A stretch of 64,000 nt of DNA from Ctena decussata (lineage: Eukaryota; Mollusca; Bivalvia; Lucinida; Lucinidae), in contig OZ022505.1 of NCBI GenBank assembly GCA_963989385.1, positions 59,399,737-59,463,736 on the forward strand. Direction: 5' to 3'. Within the stretch, counting starts at the first letter, position 1. Every line of letters begins with the position of its first letter. Shown piece by piece: positions 42,687 through 54,923 of this stretch. Position numbers and translations under genes: made by a program. The notes beneath the pieces were generated by a model that had not been told where the DNA came from, ran no database searches, and saw only the letters and a program-made list of their open reading frames with translations.

Positions 42687-45460
42687 TGGTAATTATCGAT
42701 CTAATAATGGTCTTTGGCTGCCGGGTGTTCATAGGAGGAGCAGATCCCTTCTTTTTCAAAATCATCTTTCTTGGAGCACGATTCCTTGCACCGGCCGGTG
42801 GGGATTTATTTTTCCACTTTGATTTTCTCAGTGGCAATTCAAAAGGTAGATTTGTCCTGATAATTTGCTGCTAGATGTTCAAAGCAGTATGGTCGTCCTT
42901 CAAAATCGTAACAATTTTTGGCGGTAAAAGTTCTAGCCACAAGCGAAACGCCTTTTCGATTTCTGATTATCACAATGCATTGTGATAAATTATAGAACAA
43001 AATACACTTTGAACGGATTTATTAAAATTCTGCCTGTATTTTAACAATTTTTATATGTTAAGGAGAGGAACTATATAAGTATTATTGCTTCCGTTCTGAT
43101 CCTTATACTTGTAGATTACAAATGTATATATATACTAGTTGTCAAGTTCTTTTCATGAAATAAAATATGTTTAAACCATTTCTGACTAATTTACGAGAAA
43201 AGTTGCGACTTTCCAGTCTAGAACCGTTGATACCAGAAGAGTTTGTCACCAAAGGCGTTTCAGTTCTGAATAACGGATCATCCAGTTATCTGGGCATTCT
43301 TCTTCACAAGACCACATATTTATTTCTTTGTTTTCCCAAAACGGTTCCTCTTTCAATGCAAACACTTTGAGAAATAAAGACACCTGGCATGACATACCGT
43401 TGTTTAGACATACCGGTTGCTCATGGCTGTTAAACCGACACGAACAGCTGAAATACATCATAATTGCAGTTGTAACTATTTTCTACAAAATGTATACGAG
43501 AGTTTAGCTATTCAAAATAAATCGTTATCTGGATGTACGGTAAGGGAATGAACATCAGAAAAATAAGTTCAAACAAATTCTAGTAAGAATGGCGCAGTCG
43601 AGAAATAAAAACTGATACAGTATTTGTTTATTGTTTTCTAAACACAAATTTATTAATCAAATGTCTTAGGTGCGCAATGTTACCCGACAGCACCGTAAAT
43701 ACAATTTTAATAATGATGGTTTTTAAGATTTGCGAAGAAAATTACCATTTGATCTTTTCTTACCTATAGGAGATAAAAGCGTGACGTCACTGATATGACA
43801 CCTGGGGGATTCCCCGAGTATGGTTGGCCGAAAGATTGATACTGTATTATAGTATACAGCTAAGCCGCATGATTGTTTGTGTAAAATATGAATTTAAAAC
43901 AGCAAAATTATAATGTTTTTGACAGATAATATGTAAGGCTTACATTTTCTTTAATGACGTTGAACGTACGTTGAACGTCATGATTTATTTGCATTCTTAG
44001 ATGCTTCATTTTTTTTCCTTTTTATCACACATGTTTATAGTGTAAATTTATAAATTTACGCTGATGTAGCGTGTAAAAAGGGAAACGGAAAATACAACGA
44101 ATGAACGAACGGACATACCATTAAACGAATGAGTGACTGAATAAATGGCAGCGAATCGCTGATGACTGACTCAGATGCGTATCTTTTTCTTTTATATTTC
44201 TTAGTTCAAGCTTTTGAACTTCATTTAACTTTCAAACAGTACTGTTGGCTTAGCTCTATAATAGAATTTTATAAACTGTTTTTTTAAAAAAATCAATATT
44301 TTAGGTGGCATTTACTTGTTTTACGATATAGCTAAAAGCTTACACTGAAACGAGATGAAATGCGAAATTCATTTTTATCATTGAATAATAGTTAGTACTT
44401 AACTGTTCTTAACTTGTTAGATCTCGCATTCACAAAATTCAATATCTGATTCTGTATCCTATATTATTTTCTGAATTACAAATGTTTGTTTCCTGTTGTA
44501 TAATTGTATCTTTGCAGTCTTCAGTGGATCCTTTGATCAAGGACGTTTTATCATAGTTCAAAAACCGCCGCTGGCATGTGCCTGGTGTCCTGTGAAGACA
44601 ATGTGAAATAAACATGTATCTAAAATAAACTGTTTGCGCGCCGAGTGCGGCTAATTATCCGTTAACACAAACGTATGGCTTCCTCTTTTTTATTTATTTT
44701 TCCTTTATTTATTTAAATATTTTTTCTACTTTATATTTTTTTTCTTTTTTTGAAACCGAATCCTCCGACTAAATGCCAGAAAAATAGTCCGGTTAAGTTG
44801 ATGGGTATACCCAGATACGCGTTTTGTTAGATGAATTCAATTAACTAAAAGATTTATTTTTCAGATGGCTGGTGACTCAGACCTTATTTCCAATTGTTTT
44901 AAATCGATAGCTATATTTTCACACTTATTTTAATTATCTTTTACGCATTTTAGCGATTACACGCCAGACTATCCTATAGTAAAACAGTGTCCTCTGATAA
45001 TCTTTTGCCAACCAAGCTACCCACGTGATCATCCGATGTGTCTAGGGGCCGAGATGGTTTGGGACCGAAGTGTCCTGTTACCGTTAAAACGAATTTATAC
45101 CACGAATGCATTTTAACTTAATATTTTACCGTCCAATTTTCAGCCGGTATTGTTGGAGCCGCACATACTCCGGAAGACTGTCATAACCTTTCCTTTATAA
45201 TAGAGACACTGGCCCCGTTTATGGAGTTTCTCACCCGTGTAAGAAATATGAAAATGTTAAAAACAAAATTACCGCTTTTCGGCTCCATGAGACTCAAATG
45301 TCAGAGCCTGTCATTTATACATATTTCTGTGCGAAAACTTATAGGGGATTGAAAATATCTCGGACTGATCACAAAAGCCATTCCTTATTGACAACAACGA
45401 TTCCAAGCACAGTCAGTGCATTTCTGTATCATGTTATATTGTTACTTTTTTTGTTTTTAG
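42687..45460. other. non-coding block preceding ZF2 copy B; holds the empty transposon site
   Basis: Counterpart of 4843-6032 joined to 9626-11220. The join at 43880-43890 reads GTGTAAAATATGAATTT and lacks the 3.6-kb transposon. The 67-codon frame of copy A is kept at 43167-43370. A splice acceptor TTTTTTTGTTTTTAG ends at 45460. Confidence 0.6.
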
Positions 45461-45630
45461 GTCCTTTCTGAGACAGACTTTTAAACATTCGACAGTTGTA
45501 CAGAAGAACCAGTTGTAAAAGAGTAGAATGACGATTACTAATGGAGACCAACTTTATCCTGATGATTTCTACCGTAACGGTAGAATTTGAGGCAAGCAGG
45601 AGACTTGAAAAACAAACATAGTTACTCATA

Positions 45631-46761
45631 ATGGAGAAATCACATGTTTGTGATGTCTGTGGTAAACATTTTTCACAGGCAAGAATTTTGAAAAAACATA
45701 TGCTGATTCATACTGGAGAGAAACCACATGCTTGTGATATCTGCGGTAAGCAATTTATAAAGGCAGGGAACTTGAGGATACACACTCTGATTCATACTGG
45801 AGAGAAAACACATGTTTGTGATATCTGCGGTAAACAATTTATAAAGGCAGGGAACTTGAAGACACACAAGCATATTCATACTGGAGAGAAGCCACATGCT
45901 TGTGATATCTGCGATAAACAGTTTACAACGGCAGGAAACTTGAAGATACACAAACTTATTCAAACTGGAGAGAAACCATATGCTTGTGATGTCTGTAATA
46001 AAAAAGTAACAAGGGAAAATGACTTGAAGATACACATGCTTATTCATACTGGAGAGACAACACATGATTGTGATGTTTGTGGGAAAAAATTTTCAAAGGC
46101 AGGAAACTTGAAGAGACACATGCTGATTCATTCTGGAGAGAAACCACATGCTTGTGATATCTGCGATAAACAGTTTACTCAGGCAGGAAACTTGAAGAGT
46201 CACAAGCTTATTCATACTGGAGAGAAACCATATGCTTGTGATGTCTGTTATAAACAAGTAACAAGGGAAAATGACTTGAAGATACACATGCTTATTCATC
46301 ATTATGAAGAAAAACCACATGCTTGTGGTGTCTGTAATAAACAATTAAAAAGGGCAAGTGAGTTGAAGACACACATGCTCATTGGTACTGGCGAGACAAC
46401 ACATGCTTGTGATGTTTGTGGTAAAACATTTTCAAAGGCAGGAAACTTGAAAAGACACATGCTGATTCATTCTGGAGAGAAACCACATGCTTGTGAAATC
46501 TGCGGCAAACAATTTCCAATGACAGGAAATTTGAAAAGACACATGCTTATTCATACTGGAGAGAAACCACATGCTTGTGGTGTTTGTAATAAACAATTTA
46601 CAGGGGCAAATGACTTGAAGGGACACATGCTTATTCATACTGGAGAGAAACGGCATGCTTGCGATCGCTGTTGTAAGCAGTTAACGTCCGCAGTACATTT
46701 GAAGAATCACATGCTTATTCATACAGGGGATAAACCATATGCTTGTAATGTTTGTTGTTAA
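45631..46761 (+). CDS. C2H2 zinc-finger protein ZF2, copy B (13 finger units, open frame)
   Basis: Open frame of 376 residues from ATG 45631 to TAA 46759-46761. Thirteen consecutive C2H2 units, mostly with TGEKPHACD linkers. Unit 4 ends LIQ and unit 9 ends LIG where the last His is expected, so these two may not fold normally. Units 5 and 8 (VTRENDLKIHMLIH) and units 6 and 10 (FSKAGNLKRHMLIHSGEKP) are near copies, showing internal duplication of a finger block. No KRAB, BTB or other effector domain is seen. The ATG replaces the HTG of a finger linker: upstream codons read FEASRRLEKQT, TAG, LLI, then MEKSHVCDVC, so an upstream finger has been lost. An acceptor 171 bp upstream suggests other exons. 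Expected to bind DNA in the nucleus; the target is unknown. Confidence 0.75.
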   Translation: MEKSHVCDVCGKHFSQARILKKHMLIHTGEKPHACDICGKQFIKAGNLRIHTLIHTGEKTHVCDICGKQFIKAGNLKTHKHIHTGEKPHACDICDKQFTTAGNLKIHKLIQTGEKPYACDVCNKKVTRENDLKIHMLIHTGETTHDCDVCGKKFSKAGNLKRHMLIHSGEKPHACDICDKQFTQAGNLKSHKLIHTGEKPYACDVCYKQVTRENDLKIHMLIHHYEEKPHACGVCNKQLKRASELKTHMLIGTGETTHACDVCGKTFSKAGNLKRHMLIHSGEKPHACEICGKQFPMTGNLKRHMLIHTGEKPHACGVCNKQFTGANDLKGHMLIHTGEKRHACDRCCKQLTSAVHLKNHMLIHTGDKPYACNVCC

Positions 46762-47118
46762 CAGTTTACACAGGCAGGAAACTTGCAGAGACACATGCTT
46801 ATGCACACTGGAGAGAAACCACATGCTTCTGGTGTCTATACTTAACAATTTCAAAGGGCAAGTATGTTGAAGAGACACATGCTTATTCATACTTGCGAGA
46901 CACAACACACATGTGATGTTTGTAGTAAACAATTCAGACTCGCAAGAGGTCTGAAGCTACATGTGTTTAGTCATACTGGTTTGAATTCGTATGACTGTGA
47001 TGTTTGTGGTAAAAAATTTACTCAGTCAGGAAACTTGAAGGTCCACACGCTTACTCATACTGGAGAGAAACCGTTGTTGACCGCAACTAGAAGAGGAGGT
47101 AAAAATAGAAATGGCTGA
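46762..47118 (+). pseudogene. post-stop zinc-finger remnant of ZF2 copy B
   Basis: After TAA 46759 the same frame encodes QFTQAGNLQRHMLMHTGEKP, then another TAA (46843-46845, shared with copy A at 12143). It reopens from 46864 with two full fingers (CSKQFRLARGLKLH, CGKKFTQSGNLKVH) and ends at 47118 with the array broken off. Copy A has one more finger at this end (12385-12451). These were C-terminal fingers of the ancestral gene. Confidence 0.65.
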
Positions 47119-47909
47119 GTTTTCCCCTTTGTTTTGCCACGATGACCAAGTGGTTTTGGAACTTTGACTATATTTTTGTTTTGTAACAGCCCCTTTTCGT
47201 TTTGTAACAGCCTTAGAAACATAGTTAATCAGGTGTGTTTCTGATAAATGGCCCCTACGCAAAAAATTACAACCCATGGGAAGGCCCGGATCCAGACCAC
47301 CAAGTACTGGTGTGGCTCTGGATAAGTGGTGGGACTGGGATGTACCGAAATGTATGTGTGTATGTTGGGGAGGGGAGGAGCTTGAAAATATATGACATAA
47401 TTAGTGATCAGTTTGATGAGAATTTTTGATAACATCTCTTTTAGCTTGAAACATGTGTTGTGGCATATTAGAATCGCCTCGCCGAGGCGATTCTAATGAG
47501 ATCACAACATATATCTTAATCATACCATCTAACCACGTACAGATTATCTCAAACTGTCATCAGATACTTCTTATTATCAGGAGGCCTATATATTATACAT
47601 AACACAAAGGCCCAGATGGCTGAATTGAAACCCCAAAGCCCCTGTCCCCTCCCCTCCCTCTTGGTCCGGGGCTGATGGGAGTTCGGACGCTGCACAAAAG
47701 AATGTTCATAATACATGTATTGTTGTTCGATAGTTTACTACTTCTCAGTTTTGTCCTTCTGACACTCTTTTGACACAGCAATAAACAAATTTCCTTCATG
47801 AAAAATGTTGAGTGAAGGTCTGAACAAAATGCATTTAGCTTCATTTCTTAATTTATTTTGTTGAGTATATTTACACGAATGTGTATCAATAACAGGTAAA
47901 ACTTTAAAT
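47119..47909. other. 3' flank of ZF2 copy B
   Basis: Counterpart of 12470-13265; holds MITE-like TTTTGTAACAGCCCCTTTTCG words, the 29-bp hairpin (47468-47496) and AATAAA at about 47780. No gene. Confidence 0.5.
47468..47496. repeat. 29-bp hairpin TTAGAATCGCCTCG / CGAGGCGATTCTAA (copy B)
   Basis: Identical to 12866-12894. Extended pairing ATGTGTTGTGGCATA with TGAGATCACAACATAT is better here than in A. Confidence 0.7.
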
Positions 47910-48145
47910 GAGCCGCGACACGAAAAAAACCAACAAAGTGGCATGTGCGCTCATCGAAGACTCAGGTCAGCTTGGGCATCCATCCAGTCTTATCTGAGTC
48001 TTTGCTGTCGACATAAAGGTAGCTTAGACCCTTATCTACCCTTAAAGCGCTCAGCAAAGACTGATCAGTCTTGGCGGATGCCGAGGCTGATCTGAGTCTT
48101 CGGTGAGCGCACATGCCACTTTGTTTGTTTAATCGTGTTGCGGCT
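47910..48145. mobile_element. GAGCCGCGAC MITE (copy B)
   Basis: Counterpart of 13266-13509; ends GAGCCGCGACACGAAAAAAA and CGTGTTGCGGCTC. Confidence 0.85.
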
Positions 48146-48973
48146 CGAATCATGGTGTTAAGTTATGATGGAGATGGACGGTATATGATGTCATAGGACT
48201 TTGATAAAGTATTAATATCAATGTGGCTCAAGACGAACAAGCAAATTCGTTGAATTTATATTCCCTGCCGAAATGGCTGATTTCTTTATGGAATATTTTA
48301 AGTTTGACAAACTTTCGTTCCCTGGTTACTGAACCTGTGGATTTTTAATCAAACAACAAGGACAATAACCCATGTGTATGTGAGGCCTTTCTAAACAACT
48401 TGGCCCAGCATTAGCGCACTATGATGATACATACTTATATCCAGTTTCAAGACATTTCGTGTACCGGTGCCTAAATATGGTTAATATGTGTAGTTTATAT
48501 AAAAATCAAGGGAAATAAATCATGCATTACTGATGTCATCATGACATAAAAAAAACTTGATGTCCACTGCCATGTTATGATGACTTATAGTTGTTTTAAG
48601 TTTTGTGAAATTCCATTTATTGGTTATGACTGAATTTGTCTAAATTAAAGTGATTCAAGGGCATTAACTCATGTACTACTGATTCAGTAGTGAAGCAAGT
48701 CTAACAAAACTTGACAAGAACCACCCTGATATTTAGTATATGTTTCATAGAAATTCATTCATTGATTACTTTGTTATGGCTGAATTTATCAATTTTGAAT
48801 TGATTCAAGGGCAATAACTCGTGTACTACTTATGCCATCTATCTATCTATCTATGTCTGTCTGTCCGTCACGTACTGACAAACGGGCGATTATGTGCTTT
48901 GATTCTGCAAACCAGTGTAAAGTCACATCGAAAATATTATGGAAACTATTCCACACGAATGTAATTGACTGTA
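48146..48973. other. non-coding, duplicated to breakpoint
   Basis: Counterpart of 13510-14300, with a (CTAT)n tract at about 48837-48853. No gene. Confidence 0.45.
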
Positions 48974-49050
48974 TTATTTAAAGTATCTTGGACATGTAAG
49001 CTGTATGCAACAGACGGCACAGGCGTGTGGTTTATTTACCGTATCATTTA
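48974..49050 (-). pseudogene. orphan zinc-finger-like fragment, minus strand
   Basis: The minus frame reads NDTVNKPHACAVCCIQLTCP and ends at TAA after PRYFK. NKPHACAVC matches the linker plus Cys pair of local fingers. It lies exactly at the edge where the A/B similarity stops, so it may be a scrap of a fourth finger gene or of ZF3. Confidence 0.35.
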
Positions 49051-49224
49051 CACGCCTGGTAAACGCACAGTTCCATTTCTCCTGGGAAATTAGATACTCA
49101 AGCTTCTGCAAATAAATATCCCAAATATAACAATGCTGTTCCACCCATATGTATGTAAAGCATATTGGAGCAAAATCTTTGCTTTGCAGCAGAATTGTTG
49201 GAGTTATAGGAAAGCTCCTTAAAG

Positions 49225-49632
49225 CACACTGGTCTGGCATTCAACACAGGCAACGAAGACAACGTACAAGGAACCTGCTTGTTCTGCTCATCAGCATAAG
49301 TTTGTTTCAGAAGTATACACTCACGGACCATCGGACTCCCTACTCTTGAAATGGGACTCAAAAGTTTTACTGAATTGATTTGCATATTCAAGAAATGCTT
49401 GAAAACAATTTTGGGGCTACAACGACCAGCCAACAAATTGGTGAAAAAACTTATTCAAGCATTGCATTTATACTAGACGGAATTTCTTCGAAAATCTGGT
49501 CTGACTAAGAGGTCTAACAAACTGCCGGGTCCGTAAGAATGATAGTTTGAAATTAATGTAAGAAGTATGCGAAAACAATAGTGTTTTAAAGTACGTTGCC
49601 TCGTTGCCTGTGTTGAATGCCAGACCAGCGTG
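49225..49632. mobile_element. 0.4-kb TIR element GGTCTGGCATTCAACACAGG, copy B only
   Basis: CACTGGTCTGGCATTCAACA, CAGGCAACGA and CAACGTAC at the left are mirrored by GTACGTTGCC, TCGTTGCCTG and TGTTGAATGCCAGACCAGCG at the right. Non-coding interior. Confidence 0.75.
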
Positions 49633-49868
49633 TAAAGTGGCCAAACCGAAATTTCGGTTTGACCGCTTTCGTGGGTGTTGTGATAACTCCCCTACTTCTT
49701 TAACGCAGTGACCAATAAATACATCTATATATAGGTCACTGTTTAACGTAAAAGCAAATATTGTGCATGCTTATTGTTTTCATGTATTCGAGTTGAAAAG
49801 CATTGTTCACTGTTTTTCAATAAATAGGTCCATTTCCCCAAATAAAAGTGAGAAATGAAGTTTCAGCA
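49633..49868. other. non-coding piece related to copy A 18600-18780
   Basis: GGCCAAACCGAAATTTCGGTTTG followed by diverged similarity (TTGTGATA, CTTCTTTAA, TATTCGAGTTGAAAAGCATT). Confidence 0.35.
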
Positions 49869-51576
49869 TTTTTAGCTCACCTGAGCCAGCGGCTCCGGGG
49901 GAGCTTATAGGATGGTATGGCTCCATTGTCCGTCCGTCTGTCGTCCGCCCGTCCACAATTTCAAGCGACTTCTCCTCTGAAACCGCTGGGCCGATTGTAA
50001 CCAGATTTCATATAGAGCCTCCTGGGACATTAGGAACGAAAAGTTGTTCAAACGGTCCTGGTCACGTGACCAACATGGCCGCCATGCCCATATATGGTAA
50101 AAACCTTTAAAAAAATCTTCTTCTCCAGAACCAAGAGGCCGATGGCCTTGAAACTTGGTATGTAGCATCGGGTACGCGAGTACTACCAAGATTATTCAAA
50201 TTATGACCTTGACCTGTTTTACGGTAATGTCAAATATGCTTCCTTATGCTTTTATATGACATAATGCTAGAAATTAAGATATTTTGGAAACTGTTGAAGA
50301 TTTCGGCTAAAAGTTGGTATCTACAGTCATCTTAATGAGTACATGAAGCTCATGAGTACAAGAGGTCAAGGTCGTTCTTTGTCCTTTAACCTAGAATTCT
50401 CATATTTTGACAAATTTTAACAATCTTCTAAAAAGCCACTGGGCCAATTGAAACCAAATGTATTATAGAGTCCTCTAGGGGTTGAGGGAACGAAAACTTA
50501 TTCATACAGTCCAGGTCACATGACCAACATGGCCACCACACCCATATATGGTAAAAACCTTTAAAAATCTTCTTCTCCAGTACCAATTGACAGATGGCCT
50601 TGAAACTCGGTATGTAGCATTCGTTACTCAAGAACTATTAAGATTGTTCAAATTATGATCCTGGTTTGACCTTGACCTTTTTTACGGCAAGGTCAAATAT
50701 GGGAAAATGCTAGAACATGAGATTTCATGGAAAGTGTTGAAGATTTTGGCCCAAAAATTATTATATACAGTTATCTTAATTGGTGAGTACTAGAGGTCAA
50801 GGTCATTCTTTGACCTTTGACCCAGAACTCTCATATTTTGACATTTTCAAACAATTTCCTCAAAAACCACTGGGCCAATTGTAATCAAGTTTCATATAGA
50901 GCCTCCAGAGGTTGAGGGAATCAAAAAATTTCTAACAGTCCTGGTCACATGACCAACATGGCCGCCACACCCATATCTGGTAAAAACCTTTAGAAATCTT
51001 CTTCTCCAGAACCAATTGACTTATTGCCTTGGGACTTGGTATGTAGCATTGGGTACTTGAGAATATAAAGAGTGCTCATGATATGACCTTGGGTTGACCT
51101 TGACCTTTTTTATGGCAAGGTCAAATATGGGAAAATGCTAGAACATAAGATTTCATGGAAAGTTTTCAAGTTTTTGGCCTAAAAATTTGTATATTCAGTT
51201 GTCTTAATGAGGTCATGAAGAATTATGAGTAGAAGAGGTCAAAGTCATTTCTTGACCTTTGATCCAGATCACTCATATTTTGACATTTTCAAACATTTTC
51301 TCAAAAGTCAAAGGGCCAGTTGTAAACACATTTCATATAGAGCCTCCAGGGGTTGATTGAATAAAAATTAGTTCAAACGGTCAAGGTCACATGACCAACA
51401 TGGCCGCCATTATCACTTATGCTATAAATCTTCAATATCTTTCTTCTCCAGAACCAATACACCTCTGGCCTTGAAACCTGGTAAGTATCATGGAGTACTA
51501 GAATAACACCAAGACTGTTCAAATGATGACTTTGGGTTTACCTTTAACTTTTTTTTGCAGCATGGTCAAATTTGGG

Positions 51577-54228
51577 AACAAGAGGGCCATGTGGCCCTGG
51601 ACCGGTCACCTGAGCAATTGGCAAAGTGGCTTTTTCTAATGTCTGAAATTGTCAAAATATGAGTCTTGGGTCAAAAGTCAAAGAATGACCATGACTTCTT
51701 GTACTCATAAATTTTCATGTACTCATTAAGACAACCATGTATACCATTTTTAGGCAATAATCTTCAAAACTTTGCATGAAATCTTATCTAGCTTTTTCCC
51801 ATATTTGACTATGCTGCAAAAAGGTCAAGGTAAACCCAAGGTTATTATTTGAACAGTCTTGGTAGTACTCTGGTACTCCATGCTACTTACCAAGTTTTAA
51901 GGTCATATATGTATTGGTTCTGGAGTAAAAAATAAGACAGGTTTATACCATAAATGGGTATGGCAGCCATGTTGGTTATGTGACCTGGACCATTTGAACA
52001 AAATTTTGTTCAATCAACCCCTGGAGGCTCCATATGAAATGTGTTTACAATTGGCCCTTTGGCTTTTGAGTAAATGTTTGAAAATGTCAACAGATGAGAG
52101 ATCTGGGTCAAAGGTCAAAGAATAACCTTGACCTCTTGTACTCATAATTCTTCATGACCTCATTAAGACGACTGTGTATACCTATTTTAGGCCAAAATCT
52201 TCAAAACTTCCCATGAAATCTTATGTTCTAGCATTTTCGCATATTTGACCTTGCCATAAAAAGGTCAAGGTTAACCCAAGGTCATCATTTGAACAATCTT
52301 GATAGTACTCGAGTACCCAATGCTTCATACCAAGTTTCAAGGCCATCGGTCAATTGGTTCTGGGGAAGAAGAATTTTAAATGTGTGTACCATATATGGGC
52401 ATGGCGGCCATATTGATCATGTGACCGAAACCATTTTAAGAATTTTTTGTTCCCTCAACCCCTGAAGGCTCTGTACAAAATTTGGTTACAATTGGCTCTG
52501 TGGCTTTTTAGAAGGAGTTTGAAATTGTCAAACTATGAGAAATCAGGGTCAAAGAACGACCATTACCTCTTGTACTCAAAGTCTTCATGTACTCATTAAG
52601 ATGACTGTATTTACCATTTTTTAGGGCTAAATCTTCAAAACATTATATGAAATCTTATATTCCAGGCTGTTCCCATATTTGACCTTAGCTGTAAAATGGT
52701 CAAGGCCAACCAAAGATCATTATTTTGAACAATCTTGATAGGACTGGAGTACTCAATGCTACATACCAAGTTTCAAGGCCTTGGGTCAATTGGTTCTAGA
52801 GAAGAAGATTTTTAAAGGTTTTTACCATATATGGGCGTGGCGGCCATGTTGGTCATGTGACCTGGACCATTTGAACTAATTTTCCTTCCCTCATCTCCTG
52901 GAGGCTCTACATGAAATTTGGGCCAGGCCGGGTAGCGCAATCGGTAGGGCACCTGACTCGTAAGTCAGAGGTCCTGGGTTCGAATCCCGGTCTGGCCACA
53001 TACTTTCGTTTCTCCTTCCGCTGATTCAAGAAGGGCAGTTGTCAGTTACTGGCGAAAGTATGTGCACTTAGTACTGATTAACCGCTTAGGAGGTCTAAGC
53101 CTGCCCAGGAATAGTGTGGTTAGGTTAACTGACCGTCCCGACATGACCTTAGTTGTTTACCGTGGACGTTAAGCATCAAATCAACCAACCAACCTGAAAT
53201 TTGGTTACAACAGGCCCAGTGGTTTTTGAGGAGATTGTTTGAAATTGTCAAATATGAGTTCTGGGTCCAAGGTCAAAGAATGACCTTGACCTCTTGAACT
53301 CACAAATCTTCATGTATTCATTAAGATGACTGTATTTACCAATTTTAAAGCCTTAATCTTCAAACCTTTCCATGAAATCGTATGTTCTAGCCTTTTTCCA
53401 TATTTGACCTTGCCGTAATAAAGGTCAAGGTCAACCCAAGGTCATAATTTGAACAATCTTGATAGTACTTGAGTACCCAATGCTACATACCAAGTTTCAA
53501 GGCCATCAGTCAACTGGTTCTGGAGAAGAAGATTTTTAAAGGTTTTTACCATATATGGGAGTGGCGGCCATGTTGGTCATGTGACCTGGACTGTATGAAC
53601 AAATTTTCCTTCCCTAAACCCCTGGAGGCCACATATGATATTTGGTTTTATTTTGTCCAAGTGGCTTTCGAGGAGATTGTTTGAAAATGTCAAAATATGA
53701 GAGTTCTGGGTCAAAGAATGATCTTGACCTCTTGTGCTCATAAACCATCATGTACCCATTAAGATGACTGTAGATACCAATTTTTAGCCCGAAATCTTCA
53801 ACACTTTCCAAGGTATCTTATGATCTAGCATTTTGACATATAAAAGCACAAGGAAGCAAATTTGACCTTGCCGTAAAAAAGGTCACGGTCAACCCAAGGT
53901 CATAATTTGAACAATCTTGGTAGTACTCACATACCCGATGCTACATACCAAGTTTCAAGGCCATCGGCCTCTTGGTTCTGGAGAAGAAGTTTTTTTTAGG
54001 TGTTTACCATATATGGGCATGGCGGCCATGTTGGTCATGTGACCAGGACAGTTTGAAAAACCTATCGTTCCCCCTTCCTCTGGAGGCCCCATGAAATTTG
54101 ATTACAATTGGCCAAGTTGTTTCAGAGGAGAATTCCTTTGAAGTTGTGGACGGACGACGGACGGATGACGACGGAGCCTTCCCATCCTATAAGCTCCCCC
54201 GGAGCCTCTGGCTCAGGTGAGCTAAAAA
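51577..54228 (-). mobile_element. inverted AGCTCACCTGAGCC element nested in the outer copy
   Basis: Reads in reverse: starts AACAAGAGGGCCATGTGGCC and ends GGAGCCTCTGGCTCAGGTGAG, GCTAAAAA, i.e. the reverse complement of a full element with about five ~480-bp units. It carries a SINE at 52922-53194. Confidence 0.8.
52912..53204 (+). mobile_element. complete tRNA-derived SINE with 10-bp target-site duplication
   Basis: Flanked by TGAAATTTGG at 52912-52921 and 53195-53204. The head is tRNA-like: A box TAGCGCAATCGGTAGGGC, a Thr(CGT)-like arm CTGACTCGTAAGTCAG, B box GGGTTCGAATCCC. The body runs CGCTGATTCAAGAAGGGCAG ... GTTAACTGACCGTCCCGACA, and the tail is GGACGTTAAGCATCAAATCAACCAACC. Probably of the V-SINE-like group known in molluscs (inference). 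Confidence 0.85.
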
Positions 54229-54450
54229 GCTAAAACATAAGATTTCATGGAAAGTTTTGAAGATTTTGTCCTATAAATGGTATATATGGTTGTCTTAATG
54301 AGTACATGAAGATTTATGAGTACAAGTGGTCATGGTCATTCTTTGACTTTGACCCAAGACTCATATTTTGACAATTTCAGACATGATAAGAAAAAGCCAC
54401 CTTGCCAATTGCTCAGGTGAGAGTTTCAGGGCCTCATGGCCCTCTTGTTT

Positions 54451-54923
54451 ATTATTTGTGATATAAAATGAAGTACCAGGCTTCCTCGGTATAAATCTAG
54501 AGTTTTGAATACACCACTTCAGCCTTGTCGTGGAAACTGGTGGCTGAATTAGTGATTTCGGAAGCACTTAATTTCAAAATGACTTTCGTTATCCCTCAAG
54601 AAACACACCTTCATATGTTTACAAGCAGCGATGTTTACATCTGCTTACATATCTGATAGTTAGTAGACTATAATGTTCTTGATTAAAAGAGTCTTTGATA
54701 TATCGTTTCACTTTTAAGCCTTTGGTGATTTCTACAAACTTTACCATGAAAGCGTTTCATACATGTTTATTGGACGCCTACTATTTTAACAGTACAAGAC
54801 AGCACGAAGTGCTCAGTAAAACAGTTAGACAAAAACATCCTGTAGTGACAAAGCACAGTCTTTTACACCAGGAAAAGCGATGTATAGAATTAATAATCAA
54901 AATAACAAATCAGGTGAGATAGT
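54451..54923. other. non-coding
   Basis: No gene or repeat recognised apart from small frames of 68-75 codons without family resemblance. Confidence 0.4.

Larger units (their letters stand above)
49869..54450 (+). mobile_element. AGCTCACCTGAGCC repeat element, outer copy, interrupted
   Basis: Begins TTTTTAGCTCACCTGAGCCA, proceeds through tandem ~480-bp units, is broken at 51576 (TTTGGGAA), and resumes at 54229 (GCTAAAACATAAGATTTCATGG), ending CCTCATGGCCCTCTTGTTT. Joining the two sides restores the normal unit text GGGAAAATGCTAGAACATAAG, apart from a few bases, which shows that 51577-54228 is an insertion. Confidence 0.8.

Noticed and set aside
52926..52997. Apparent tRNA-Thr(CGT) gene
   Set aside because: The anticodon loop has an irregular length, there is no independent gene context, and it is continuous with a SINE body inside a target-site duplication. 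It is the SINE head.
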